DNA of 64,000 bases from Verrucomicrobiota bacterium. Lineage in GTDB: Bacteria; Verrucomicrobiota; Verrucomicrobiia; Limisphaerales; JACRJY01. The notes below the pieces were generated by a model that was given only the letters and a program-made list of their open reading frames with translations, was not told the origin of the DNA and searched no databases. The position numbers were made by a program, and so were the translations under genes. Within the stretch, counting starts at the first letter, position 1; each line of letters starts with the position of its first letter. The stretch is from assembly GCA_016235585.1 (NCBI GenBank), contig JACRJY010000164.1, positions 1-64,000 of the forward strand, in the 5' to 3' direction. This document shows, piece after piece, positions 1 through 9,600 of the stretch.

Positions 1-835
1 CGCCGAGTTCCGTGAGCTGATGCGCGAGTTCGCTGGCCTGCTCGCGTGTGCGCGTGACGACGACGCGCTGGCCGAAGAGCGGCCGCTTCTCAAACCAGTT
101 CAACTTCGCGCGCAACTTCACGACGCCGCCGATGATGGTGACGGCGGGCGCGGTGAACTTCGCCCTTTCCACCACGTCTGCGATGGTGGCGAGCGTGCCC
201 TCGATGCTCTGCTGCCGGCCCGTAGTGCCCCAGCGCACGAGCGCGACGGGTGTCTCCCCCGCCATGCCGTGCGCGATGAGCTGCTCCGCGATACGCCGGA
301 TGCGCTCGACGCCCATGAGCACAACCTTAGTGCCGGTGGATTTCGCGAGTTGCGCCCAATCAATACTGCTCTCGTCCTTGGTCGGGTCTTCGTGCCCGGT
401 GAGCACGGTGAAGCTGGAGCAGTGGTCACGGTGAGTGACGGGGATGCCCGCGTAGTTCGGCCCGGCGAAGAACGAGGACACGCCCGGCACGACCTCGAAC
501 GGCACCTTTGCCGCCGCAAGTTCCTCGGCCTCCTCGCCGCCGCGCCCGAAGATGTAGGGGTCGCCGCCCTTGAGCCGCACGACGGTCTGGCCGGCCTTGG
601 CTTTCGTAACAAGCAACTGATTCAGCTCCTCCTGCGGGATGGCGTGCACGGCGGCGCGCTTGCCGCCGTAGATGAACTCGGCGGACTTGGGCGCGAGGCG
701 CAGCAGGTCGGGATTAACGAGCGCGTCATAGACCACCACGTCCGCGCGTGCGAGCAACTCGGCCCCGCGCCGCGTGAACAAGCCCGCGTCACCCGGCCCT
801 GCGCCGACCAAATAGACTATGCCCTTCTGCTTCAT
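1..835 (-). CDS. Uroporphyrinogen-III C-methyltransferase / uroporphyrinogen-III synthase fusion, 3' end cut by window
   Basis: The first 278 codons are present, starting at an ATG at 835; the rest lies beyond position 1. Residues 1-245 are a complete SUMT (CobA/SirA-type) module. It has the SAM-site loop 'VGAGPGDAGLFT' (10-21), 'VVRLKGGDPYIFGRGGEE' (85-102) and 'VVPGVSSFFAGPNYAGIPVT' (115-134). This enzyme methylates uroporphyrinogen III twice with SAM to give precorrin-2, the branch point to siroheme and cobalamin. After 'LNWFEKRPLFGQ' the chain continues as 'RVVVTRTREQASELAHQL', which is how uroporphyrinogen-III synthase (HemD) begins, so this is a CobA-HemD fusion; such fusions are known in several bacterial phyla. 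It would act in the cytoplasm on hydroxymethylbilane and uroporphyrinogen III. It is divergent from the SDR gene at 980, with 144 nt between them. The methyltransferase half is secure; the HemD half is inferred from its first ~25 residues only. Confidence 0.9.
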   Translation of the reverse strand, partial: MKQKGIVYLVGAGPGDAGLFTRRGAELLARADVVVYDALVNPDLLRLAPKSAEFIYGGKRAAVHAIPQEELNQLLVTKAKAGQTVVRLKGGDPYIFGRGGEEAEELAAAKVPFEVVPGVSSFFAGPNYAGIPVTHRDHCSSFTVLTGHEDPTKDESSIDWAQLAKSTGTKVVLMGVERIRRIAEQLIAHGMAGETPVALVRWGTTGRQQSIEGTLATIADVVERAKFTAPAVTIIGGVVKLRAKLNWFEKRPLFGQRVVVTRTREQASELAHQLTELG

Positions 836-844
836 GTGCGCGGG

Positions 845-872
845 ACTGTAAAAGCGGCGCGAAAAAGCTCAA
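845..872 (-). promoter_or_regulatory. Possible sigma-70-like promoter for the cobA-hemD fusion
   Basis: On the minus strand, TTGAGC (867-872) and TACAGT (845-850) are separated by 16 nt, each matching 4 of 6 consensus bases. The start codon lies only about 10 nt downstream of the -10 box, so the leader would be very short. This is a weak match found by eye. Confidence 0.2.
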
Positions 873-979
873 AGGGCAAAAGCAAGGCCCGGCGTGACGG
901 GGCGCCACACCATCGGCGAGCAGGGTGACCCGACATTTTTCTTCACCGTCCACGCTGAATCCAGCATCGTGCACAGCCT

Positions 980-1786
980 ATGAGCTTGTTCGATTTGCAG
1001 GGTGATGTGGCAGTGGTCATCGGCTCGACCGGCGTGCTCGGCGGCGCGCTGGCGGAGGGACTCGCGGAAGCCGGCGCGAAGGTCGCCGTGCTGGGCCGCA
1101 ACGCCGAGCGGGGAGAGGCACGCGTGAAGGCCATCCAAGCCAAGGGCGGCACCGCAGCATTCTTCAGCTGCGACGCCATCTCCCGCTGCTCACTCACCGA
1201 GGCGCACGAGCAGATCGAGGCCCGGCTCGGCACACCAACGGTTCTCGTCAACGCCGCCGGCGGCAACGCCCCGCAAGTCACAGTCACCGCGGAGCGCCCG
1301 TTCGAACAGATCGCCCTTGCCGACTGGCAGGCAAACTTCGACCTCAACCTCGCCGGCGGCGTGCTGCTGCCCTGCCAGGAGTTCGGGCCCGCGATGTGCA
1401 AGCGCGGGCGCGGAAGCATCATCAACATCGCCAGTGTTTCCGCGCACCTGCCGCTCTCGCGCGTTGTGACCTACTCGGCGGCCAAGGCGGCGGTGTTGAG
1501 CCTCTCGCAGTTCCTCGCGCGCGAGTGGGCCACCAAGGGAGTGCGCGTGAACACGCTCACCCCCGGCTTTTTCCCCGCCGAGCAGAACCGCAAGCTGCTC
1601 TTCAACGAGGACGGCTCGCCCACCGCGCGCACCAAGTCCATCTGGGGCCACACACCGATGAATCGCTTCGGCGACTCGCACGAGCTGATTGGCGCGTGCC
1701 TCTTCCTCGCCAGCCACAAGGCCAGCAGCTTCGTGACGGGCACGGACATCCGGGTGGATGGAGGGTTCCTGAGCCAGACGATTTAA
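980..1786 (+). CDS. SDR-family NAD(P)-dependent oxidoreductase (possible sugar-acid dehydrogenase)
   Basis: A 268-aa classical short-chain dehydrogenase of normal family length. The nucleotide-binding glycine motif is 'GSTGVLGG' (15-22), a variant of TGxxxGxG. The structural 'NAAGG' is at 91-95, the catalytic serine region is 'NIASVSA' (149-155), and Tyr165/Lys169 form YxxxK in 'TYSAAKA'. The C-terminal 'VTGTDIRVDGGF' is the usual SDR ending. It should be a soluble cytoplasmic alcohol/ketone oxidoreductase. The overall look, including 'NAAGGN' and the 'TPGFFPAEQNRKLL' loop, resembles SDRs described as D-mannonate (fructuronate) oxidoreductases, but the substrate is not provable here. It is followed after 8 nt by a LarA-type racemase gene in the same direction, which suggests one operon acting on a hydroxy acid or sugar acid. 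No strong Shine-Dalgarno sequence precedes the ATG; the start is chosen because the Rossmann fold begins immediately after it. Confidence 0.9.
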   Translation: MSLFDLQGDVAVVIGSTGVLGGALAEGLAEAGAKVAVLGRNAERGEARVKAIQAKGGTAAFFSCDAISRCSLTEAHEQIEARLGTPTVLVNAAGGNAPQVTVTAERPFEQIALADWQANFDLNLAGGVLLPCQEFGPAMCKRGRGSIINIASVSAHLPLSRVVTYSAAKAAVLSLSQFLAREWATKGVRVNTLTPGFFPAEQNRKLLFNEDGSPTARTKSIWGHTPMNRFGDSHELIGACLFLASHKASSFVTGTDIRVDGGFLSQTI

Positions 1787-1794
1787 GGCGAATC

Positions 1795-3099
1795 ATGAAC
1801 TTGCTCGCTTCAACCGCGCAAACCGGATCCACGGTTTCCCCGGTCCAAGTCGCCGAACTCGTCGCGCAAGCGTGTCCGGCGGCGGATTATCGCGGCAAAA
1901 AGGTGCTGCTCATCGTGCCCGATGCCACACGCACCGCGCCGGTGGGGCTGATGTTCCACACGCTTTTCCAGCAAATCGGTGCGGTCACGGCGAACTTCGA
2001 CATCCTCATCGCGCTGGGCACGCACCAACCCATGAGCGAGGCGGCGATTTGCGACCGGCTGGAAATCTCCGCCGCCGAGCGCGCTGCCACCTACGGCTCG
2101 GTGCGCTTCTTCAACCACGAGTGGGACAACCCCGCCGCACTGCGCAACGTCGGCACGCTCACGAAGGCCGACACGCGCGAGCTGTCCGATGGATTGTTCG
2201 AGCTGGATGTGCCAGTCGAAATCAACAGGCGCGTCTTCGACTACGACCAGGTCGTCATCATCGGACCGGTGTTCCCGCACGAGGTAGTCGGGTTCAGCGG
2301 CGGCAACAAGTATCTGTTCCCCGGCGTGGCGGGGCCGGAGATTTTGAACTTCTTCCACTGGCTCGGCGGCTGCGTGACCAACCCAATGACCATCGGCAAC
2401 AAGTGGACGCCCGTCCGCCGCGTGGTGGACCGCGTGGGCGCGATGGTGAAGGTCAGCAAGCTCTGCATGGCAATGGTGGTGCGCCCGGACAAGTCCCTCG
2501 CCGGCCTGTTCATCGGCACGCCAGAGGCTGCGTGGGATGCGGCCGCGGACGTGTCGCGAGCCGAGCACATCGTCTTCCGCGACCAGCCGTATCACACGGT
2601 CCTCTCCTGTGCGCCGAAGATGTATGAGGACGTTTGGACCGCAGGGAAGGCGATGTATAAACTGGAACCCGTCGTGGCAGACGGCGGCGAACTCATCATC
2701 CACGCGCCGCACGTCACCGAAGTGAGCGTGACGCACAACAAGACCATGCACGCCATCGGCTACCACTGCCGCGACTACTTCCTCAAGCAGTGGGACCAGT
2801 TCAAGGATTACCCGTGGGGCGTGCTCGCGCACAGCACCCACGTGCGCGGCATTGGCACGTTCGAGAACGGCGTGGAGAAGTGCCGCATCAAGGTCACGCT
2901 CGCCACCGGCATTCCGCGCGAGGTGTGCGAGCGCATCAACATGGGCTATCGCGACCCGGCGAGCATTGATGTTGAAACCTACGCGAACCGCGAGGCGGAA
3001 GGCGTGCTGCTGGTGCGCAAGGCGGGGGAAATGTTGTTCAAGCTGTCGAATCCACCGGCGTGGCAGAAGGGTGTGGAGGAGGCGGAGAAATCAACCTAA
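1795..3099 (+). CDS. LarA-family (DUF2088) nickel-pincer racemase/epimerase homologue
   Basis: 434 aa, with ATG at 1795 preceded by AAGGCG. The open frame extends further upstream but only as the shadow of the SDR gene. Lactate racemase LarA uses a nickel-pincer nucleotide held by a lysine, with histidines for catalysis and metal binding. In Lactobacillus plantarum LarA these are His108, His174, Lys184 and His200. Here 'PHEVVGFSGGNKYLFPG' gives His162 and Lys172, and 'NFFHWLGG' gives His188. The spacings 162-172-188 are identical to 174-184-200. His77 in 'ALGTHQPMSEAA' probably matches His108. The N-terminal 'VPDATRTAP' (42-50) is the family's DxTR signature. It is therefore likely a cytoplasmic racemase or epimerase of a 2-hydroxy acid or related compound. 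The LarB, LarC and LarE enzymes that build the cofactor are not in this window. It is probably cotranscribed with the SDR; the true substrate is unknown. Confidence 0.85.
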   Translation: MNLLASTAQTGSTVSPVQVAELVAQACPAADYRGKKVLLIVPDATRTAPVGLMFHTLFQQIGAVTANFDILIALGTHQPMSEAAICDRLEISAAERAATYGSVRFFNHEWDNPAALRNVGTLTKADTRELSDGLFELDVPVEINRRVFDYDQVVIIGPVFPHEVVGFSGGNKYLFPGVAGPEILNFFHWLGGCVTNPMTIGNKWTPVRRVVDRVGAMVKVSKLCMAMVVRPDKSLAGLFIGTPEAAWDAAADVSRAEHIVFRDQPYHTVLSCAPKMYEDVWTAGKAMYKLEPVVADGGELIIHAPHVTEVSVTHNKTMHAIGYHCRDYFLKQWDQFKDYPWGVLAHSTHVRGIGTFENGVEKCRIKVTLATGIPREVCERINMGYRDPASIDVETYANREAEGVLLVRKAGEMLFKLSNPPAWQKGVEEAEKST

Positions 3100-3313
3100 A
3101 CCGACTTCCTCTACTGGAGCGGAGGACGGATTTGGAGGGTTGATTTTGCAGGGGTTTTCACTGGGTCAAGGGCAAAGGTCGCCACTACATCGGTGCGCTC
3201 AGTTTGCTTTGGAGAGGCTGATGCGTGGGGGCGGTTGCGGGGGAAGGGTAAGTTTCAACCCGATTTCCGAAGTAGAGCGATAGTTCTGGAGGGATCGTGT
3301 CGTTGGCCTCAGA

Positions 3314-3568
3314 TCAAACGTATCCAACCGGCAAATCCATCGGCCACTCACCGATGGATTTGCCGGTTGGATACGGGACACCAGCCGAAGGCTCGACCGG
3401 CACGACGTGTTCGGCCTGCCAGCGCACCAACGTGGAAAGACCCAAGCCGTGTTGACGAGCAAAGGACGCACGGGACAGACCGCTCCGCTCATAACGCCGC
3501 GCCCACTGTCGGCGCTCCGCCACCGACGTTCGATGCCGATGCCAAGGTAGAACAAATTGTGACTTCAC
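3314..3568 (-). pseudogene. IS66-type TnpA (transposase accessory) N-terminal remnant
   Basis: A small open frame of 84 codons from a GTG at 3568. Residues ~9-52 read 'HRTSVAERRQWARRYERSG' and then 'LSRASFARQHGLGLSTLVRW', the helix-turn-helix pattern of the IS66 accessory protein TnpA and related small transposase-associated proteins. From about residue 64 the frame runs straight through both arms of a perfect palindrome, giving a mirrored, meaningless peptide tail before the stop. No TnpB, TnpC transposase or terminal inverted repeats are nearby. I read it as the broken end of an insertion sequence, with the palindrome joined to it. A free-standing small DNA-binding protein is possible but less likely. 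Confidence 0.55.
3319..3375. repeat. Perfect 25-bp palindrome with 7-nt loop
   Basis: Arms 3319-3343 and 3351-3375 are exact reverse complements, separated by CCACTCA. There is no T-run on either side, so it is a poor rho-independent terminator despite its convergent position. Its length and perfection suggest a mobile palindromic (REP/MITE-like) element, or the terminus of the degraded insertion sequence next to it. Confidence 0.8.
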
Positions 3569-3690
3569 CCCGACAGTTCATCACACAAATTGACTTGTGC
3601 ACATGCGTGGTTCGGCTGACGGATACGCATCAAGCCCCCCTCAGAGAGCCGGCGGCCGTGCAGTGATTATCAGAGGCGAGAGAGCCTGGG

Positions 3691-6600
3691 CTACGGCAAC
3701 AAAACGGCTCGGTAGTAGCGGCGGGGGCTTCCGGGCGAGGTGATGTCGGTAAAGCTGAGGACACCGTGACCGCTGTTGATCGTGGTCAACTGCACCCAGC
3801 TTCCGGTGAGAAGCGTCGTCGAATAATCGATCCGGTATGCACGCCCCGGCTCCGCGCTCAAGGCTGCGGAGAATTGGCCGGCGGACACGCTCGACACGCT
3901 GGTCGCGGCGATGGTCTGTGTGATCGGGTCGCCGTTAAGCCGGGCAATGCGCCCGCGCAACGCGCTGTTGACGGTGGTGAAGTCACCCGAGAGCACAACC
4001 TTGAGATCGGAGAGCAGCAGCACCGTGTAGATGAGATTGTCCGCGCCCGAACCAGTTGCAAAAGTCGTGTCCAGCGTGCCGTCCGCAAGGAAACGCGCGA
4101 TACGGCCCGCCGGGGTTCCTGCCGCGCTGAACGATCCATTGACCGCAGCGGCCAGTGCATTTGTGCCGACAGATGCGTAGCTGAAACTGTTGGCGGAGGG
4201 AACTGCCGTGACGATGAAGGTCCCGTCGAAGCCCGCCGCATTGAAGGCAGGGTTGACGGTGTTCGTGTTGATGCCCGAGATGATCACACGAGAACCTGGC
4301 ACAAAGCTGTGCCCGCCCGTGGTGGTGAGCGTGGCGACATTGGCTGTGCGCTCACGGAAGGACACTGTGGCAAGCGAGGGCGGGGTGCCTGTGTCACCGT
4401 TGATGGAGGTGAACGCCCCACCGGCAAGAATCCGGCCATCTGCCTGCGCGACCACACTGAGCACGGTGTCATTCATCACCGGGAAGAACGTGGCGTCAAC
4501 CGAGCCATCGTGGTTGAGACGGGCCATGCGCGAGCGGGGCACGCCGTTGATGGTCCCGAACAGGCCGCCGATGACAATCTTGCCGTCAGTCTGGATGCTG
4601 ATGGAGGCGACGGTGCTGTTTGCGCCGGTGCCGGTGTTGAACGTCGAGTCGATCGTGCCGCCCGCGGTGAGTCGAACGATGCGGTTGACGGTCGTGCCGC
4701 TAAAGGTGGTGAAGGATCCGCCCACCAGCACCTTGCCGGCATTGGTGCCGGTTGTGTAGAGCGCGATGGCGTTGACGAAGCCGTTCGCGCCATTCGTGCC
4801 GGTGTTGAAAGTGGTGTCTAGCGAACCGCTGGAGTTCAAGCGAGCGATGCGGGTGCTGTTGGAAACGGAGCCGTTATAGCTCGTGAAGCCGCCGCCGATG
4901 AGCACCTTGCCGTCCGCCTGCAACGCCATTGCGTTCACAGAGCCATTCGCGCCGCTACCCACGGAGAAACTCGTGTCGAGCGAGCCATCCGCAAACAGGC
5001 GGGCCACGCGACTGCGGAGCGAACCGCCCACGGAGGTGAAATCGCCTCCAATCACGAACCGCCCGTCTGGCTGCAGAACCAGCGCGTTGATGTTGGTGTC
5101 TGCACTCAAACCGGTGTTAAAGGTAGTGTCCAGCGAGCCATCAAGGTTCAGCCGCGCGAGCTTGTTACGGCTGAGCCCGTTGAAGGTGGTGAACTGGCCC
5201 GCGGCGACCAACTGGCCGTTGGTCTGCTGCACGACGGCGAACACTGTCTTGTCAAATCCGACGACTGGATCGAAAGCGAAGTCCACGCCGCCCGCGCCGT
5301 CATTGTCCACAATGCTCAAGGTGGCATTGCTAAGGCCGAAGCTCGCGCCGCCTGTGGCGTTCGTCAGCCGCAGCGCGATGGTCTCGGTGGACTCCGTGCG
5401 CTGGTCATTGAAGATCGGAACGAGGAATGTCTTGGAACCGCTCTCGCCGTCAGCCCAACTGAGGGTCCCGCTGGCATCACCGTAGTCCAGCCCGCTGGTG
5501 GCGGTGCCGCCGGTGGAGGTGAGATACTGCACCGTGATAGGCCCGGCGCTTCCGCTGCTGCGCGTGACGGACACCACACCGTTGGAGCTGCTCTCGCCAA
5601 CCAGGAAGTTCGTGGCGGTGAAGCCGACGGAGCCGACGTTGTCCACGATGGTCAACACGGCGTTGCTGATGGTGAGGAAAGCGCCGCCGGTCGGATTCGA
5701 CAAGCGGAGGTTCACCGTTTCCGGCGACTCCGAGACGCTGTCGTTGACGATGGGCACCGTGAAAGTCCGGCTGGTCACACCGGGGGCAAAGACGAACACC
5801 GCGTTGGTGGCAATGTAATCCGTTCCGGCCAGCGCGCTGCCGTTGGTCGTGGCGAAAGCAGCGCTCACTGAGACATTCGTCACCCCTGCGCGGAGGACCG
5901 TGATGGTGGCTGTCCCAGCGCTCTCGGCCACAGTGTAGGCGTTGGTGCTGAACCCGATGCCGATGTCGTCATCCACGATGTTGGCGGTCGCCGTGTTGGT
6001 CAGACCAAGCTGGGTCGCCCCAGCCGGCAGCGGGTTGCTCAGGAACAGGCCGAACTGCTCGTCACCCTCGGGCAGCAAGTCGGCGACGATGGGAACTGTG
6101 AAACTAAGATTCGACTGGCCCGCTCCGAAGAACAGCGTTGCAGCAGAGACAGTGTAGTCCGCCGTGGCCGCCGCGGCGGACACTATCGCCAGCGGCACGG
6201 TGGAGTAGGCCACCGAGACCAGCCCGGTGTTCTGCCCGAAGCGCAGCACGGCGACGCTCAAGGATCCCGCCGCCTCGTTGACCGTGTAGCCCGATGCGCT
6301 GAAGCTGAAGGTGTTGTCGTTGTCCACGATGGTGAGTGTGGCGAAGCCATTCGTGCCAACGCCGGCGATGTTGGTCGGCGTGGCGCTTGCAAGTGACAGG
6401 TTCAGGAAGCGGTTCAACTGAACGGACTGGTTGTCGCTGATGGCGACCGTGAAGTTCGTGTTGGTGACGCCCGGCAGGAAGATGAGGGTGTTGGTAACGC
6501 CCACGTAGTCCACGCCGTTTGTCGCCGTGCCATCGCTGGTCGCATAGTTGACGGTGCCGGCAAGGTTCGTCACGCCATAGCGGATGACGGAGACGGTGGC

Positions 6601-9600
6601 GCTGGCGGCGTTCTCCAGCACGCTGAAGTTGGTCACTGCGAAGCTGAACTGCATGTCTTCGTCGGTGATCGTCACGGTGGTGTTGGTCAGCGCGCCAAGG
6701 AGCGCGCCCCCGGTGGGATTGCTCAGCACGAGGCTGAAAGACTCCTGCTGCTCAACCACCTGGTCGTTGACGATCTGCACGAGGAGGTTGCTGCTGGTCT
6801 GGCCCGGCACAAAGTTCAGCACCTGCGTCACGGGGACAAAGTCCAGCCCACCGGTGGCCGTGCCGGACACGCTTGCGATGTCCACGGACACCGCGCCGAC
6901 AATGCCTCCGATGCGACTCACGGTGACAGTGACGCTGCCGACAGCCTCGGCAACCGTGTAACTGTTGGTGTCGAACTGAAACGTGCCGAAGGCGTCATCA
7001 TCCACGATGGTCAGCAGGGCGTTGGTGAGGCCAAGTGTCGCGCCCCCGGAGGCGTTGAACAACGTCAGGGCCACGGTCTCACCGCCCTCGACGACCGTGT
7101 CATTTAGCAGGGGAACTTGGAATGTCTTGAACGACTCGCCGTCCGCCAGCGTGAGATTGCCGTTCGTGCTGCGGTAATCCACCCCGGCGGTGGCATTTCC
7201 CACGCCATCCACAGTGGCGAAGTTGAGGGTCACCGCGCCGGAACTGCCGTTCGTGCGCGACACCGTGATGACCGCGAATCCAGCATTCTCAAAGGCGCTG
7301 AAATTTGTGGCCGAGAAACCCAGAACGCCCACGCCGAAATCGTTGTCCACGATGCTCAACGTCGCATTGGAGACAACGCCCAAAGAACCAATGCCGATGG
7401 GACCGGCGTTGGTGAGGAACAAGGCCACGGTCTCACTGCCCTCGACGAGAGCGTCATCCACGATGGGCACGCTGAAGGTCCGAACCACCACTCCCGGCGA
7501 GAAGGTGAGCGTGCCGGACACATTGGTGTAATCGGCTAGAGCTGTGGCCGTGAGGGCGGTGGTGAAGAAGTCCACCGTCACCAGTTCGTTCGTGCCGCCG
7601 GAACGAGCCACCGTCACCAGCGCATTCGTGCCACTCTCTGCAAGGCTGAATGTGGTCGAGGCGAAGGCGATGGATGAATCATTCTCCGCTATCCGCAACA
7701 CAGCTGTTGGGGGGATGTCCAGGGAAGCCCGGCCTGTAGCGTTCGACAACGTGAGGAACACGGTGCGATCAGGGCGCACCGCTGTGTCATCAATCACTGG
7801 CACCAGGAAGGTCCGCAACGTCTCGCCCTGGCCGAAGAAAAGCGTGCCGCCCACAGCCACGAAATCCACGCCGTTGCTCGCCGTCCCACCGGCGATGACC
7901 GAGTAGTCCACGGAGACGGTGTTGCTCGTGCCACCGGTGCGTAGCACCGTGATCGTCGCGTTCGTCCCGGCCTCGCTCACAGTGAACAGCGGCGCACTAA
8001 ATACCAGCAGCCCGGACCCTGCGTTCTGGCCACCATGCAGCCGTGTGAAGCGGTTCTGAGCCACTCCATTGAAATTCGTGAACGCGCCACCGACGAGAAT
8101 CCGCCCGTCGCCCTGCACTGCCACAGCGGCCACAAGGTTATCCGCAGCAGTTCCGAAGTTGACGGTCGGATCCACCACGCCGTTGCCATCCAAGCGCACG
8201 ATGCGGCTGCGGCTGTAGCCGGAGAAGTTCACAAACGCGCCGCCCACCAGCACTTTGCCGTCAGCCTGGAGTGTCACGGACGAGACGAAGTCGTCAGGCC
8301 CGGAGCCAGGATTGAAGGTCGGATCCAACGATCCGTTAGCATTAAGGCGCATCAAGTTCGTCCTCGCCACCCCATTGGTGGTCGTGAACGCGCCGCCAAC
8401 AAGAATCTGGCCGTTGACCTGCACCGCGAGAGTGAAGACGGTGCCGTTCGTGATCGCTGCGCCCGGGGCGAAGGTCGGGTCCACGGTGCCGTCCCCGTTC
8501 AGCCGCGCGATGCGGTGGCTAGTCACTCCAGCCACGGAGCTGAAGTCACCGGCGATCAGGATTTTTCCGTCCGTCAACGCCGCCACTACCCGCACCTGCG
8601 CGTCGGGGCCAGTGCCCACATCAAACGTCGAGTCCAGCGTGCCGTCGAAATTGAGCCGGGCGACAAAGTTCCGGCTGACGCCATTGACTGCGGTGAACGT
8701 GCCGCCCAGGACGACACGTCCGTTGTTCTGTATGGCCACACCGTTGACAGCGTTGTTCGCGCCCGCGCCGGGGTCGAAGGTCGTGTCCGGCGAGCCGTCC
8801 ACGTTCAGCCGCACGATATTGGTGCGCGCAACGTTGCCGACCAGCGTGAAGAGGCCTCCGAGGACCACCTTGTTTGCATTCACGCCGTTCGTATAGACCC
8901 CGAGTGCGCGCACGGTTCCTAGTCCGTTCGTCCCGAAGGAGATGACGCCCGCGTCGAAACCGTTGTCGAGCGTTCCATCAACGTTGATGCGGGCCGCGCC
9001 CTGCCGAGGAGTGCCGTTGAATTGCGTGAAGTCACCGATGAGCAGCGCCTGGCTGTTGGTCGCGAGCAGGATGGAGGTGACCGTGCCGTTGGCGCCAGCC
9101 CCGATGATGAAGCCGGTGTCCACCGTGCCGGCGTTGTTCTCATTGTCCACGATGCGGACAGCGGCCTCGCTCAGCCCCAGCAGCGCGCCACCTGTCGTGC
9201 CGAAAAGGCGGACGCTGAAGGTGCGGTTGCCATCCTGCAGGGAGTTGTCAATCAGCGGCACGGAGATCGTCAGGTTCGTGACGCCGTCCGGGAAGGAGAG
9301 CACGCCGGTCGTATTCGTGTAATGCTGGCCGGCCACCACCACGCCGCTGCCCGGATACGCCACAGCGGAATCATTGGCGTTCGTAAAGGTCGCGTATTGC
9401 ACCGTGACCGGGCCGGTGAAGCCATTCGTGCGGACCACGGTCAGGAGTGCGTTGCTGGCGCTTTCCAGGGCGTTGAAAATCACGGAGGTGAAGCTCAGCG
9501 CGCCCGGTGCGGAGTCATCGTCCCGTATCGTCAACGTGGCCGTGCTGGGAATGTTCAGACTTGCGCCATTCGTCGGGTTCGACAGCGCAAGCCCCACAGT

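Larger units (their letters stand above)
3100..3690. other. Convergent spacer between the racemase gene and the 8,768-aa gene
   Basis: 591 nt between two converging genes. Apart from the transposase-accessory remnant at 3314-3568 and the palindrome at 3319-3375, I see no gene in it. Neither 3100-3313 nor 3569-3690 shows a convincing coding frame, RNA gene or rho-independent terminator. Confidence 0.6.

Noticed and set aside
1396-1794. Upstream extension of the LarA-like frame
   Set aside because: Overlaps the SDR gene in another frame and encodes Arg/Ala/Pro-rich sequence without similarity; the ATG at 1795 gives a normal-length LarA.
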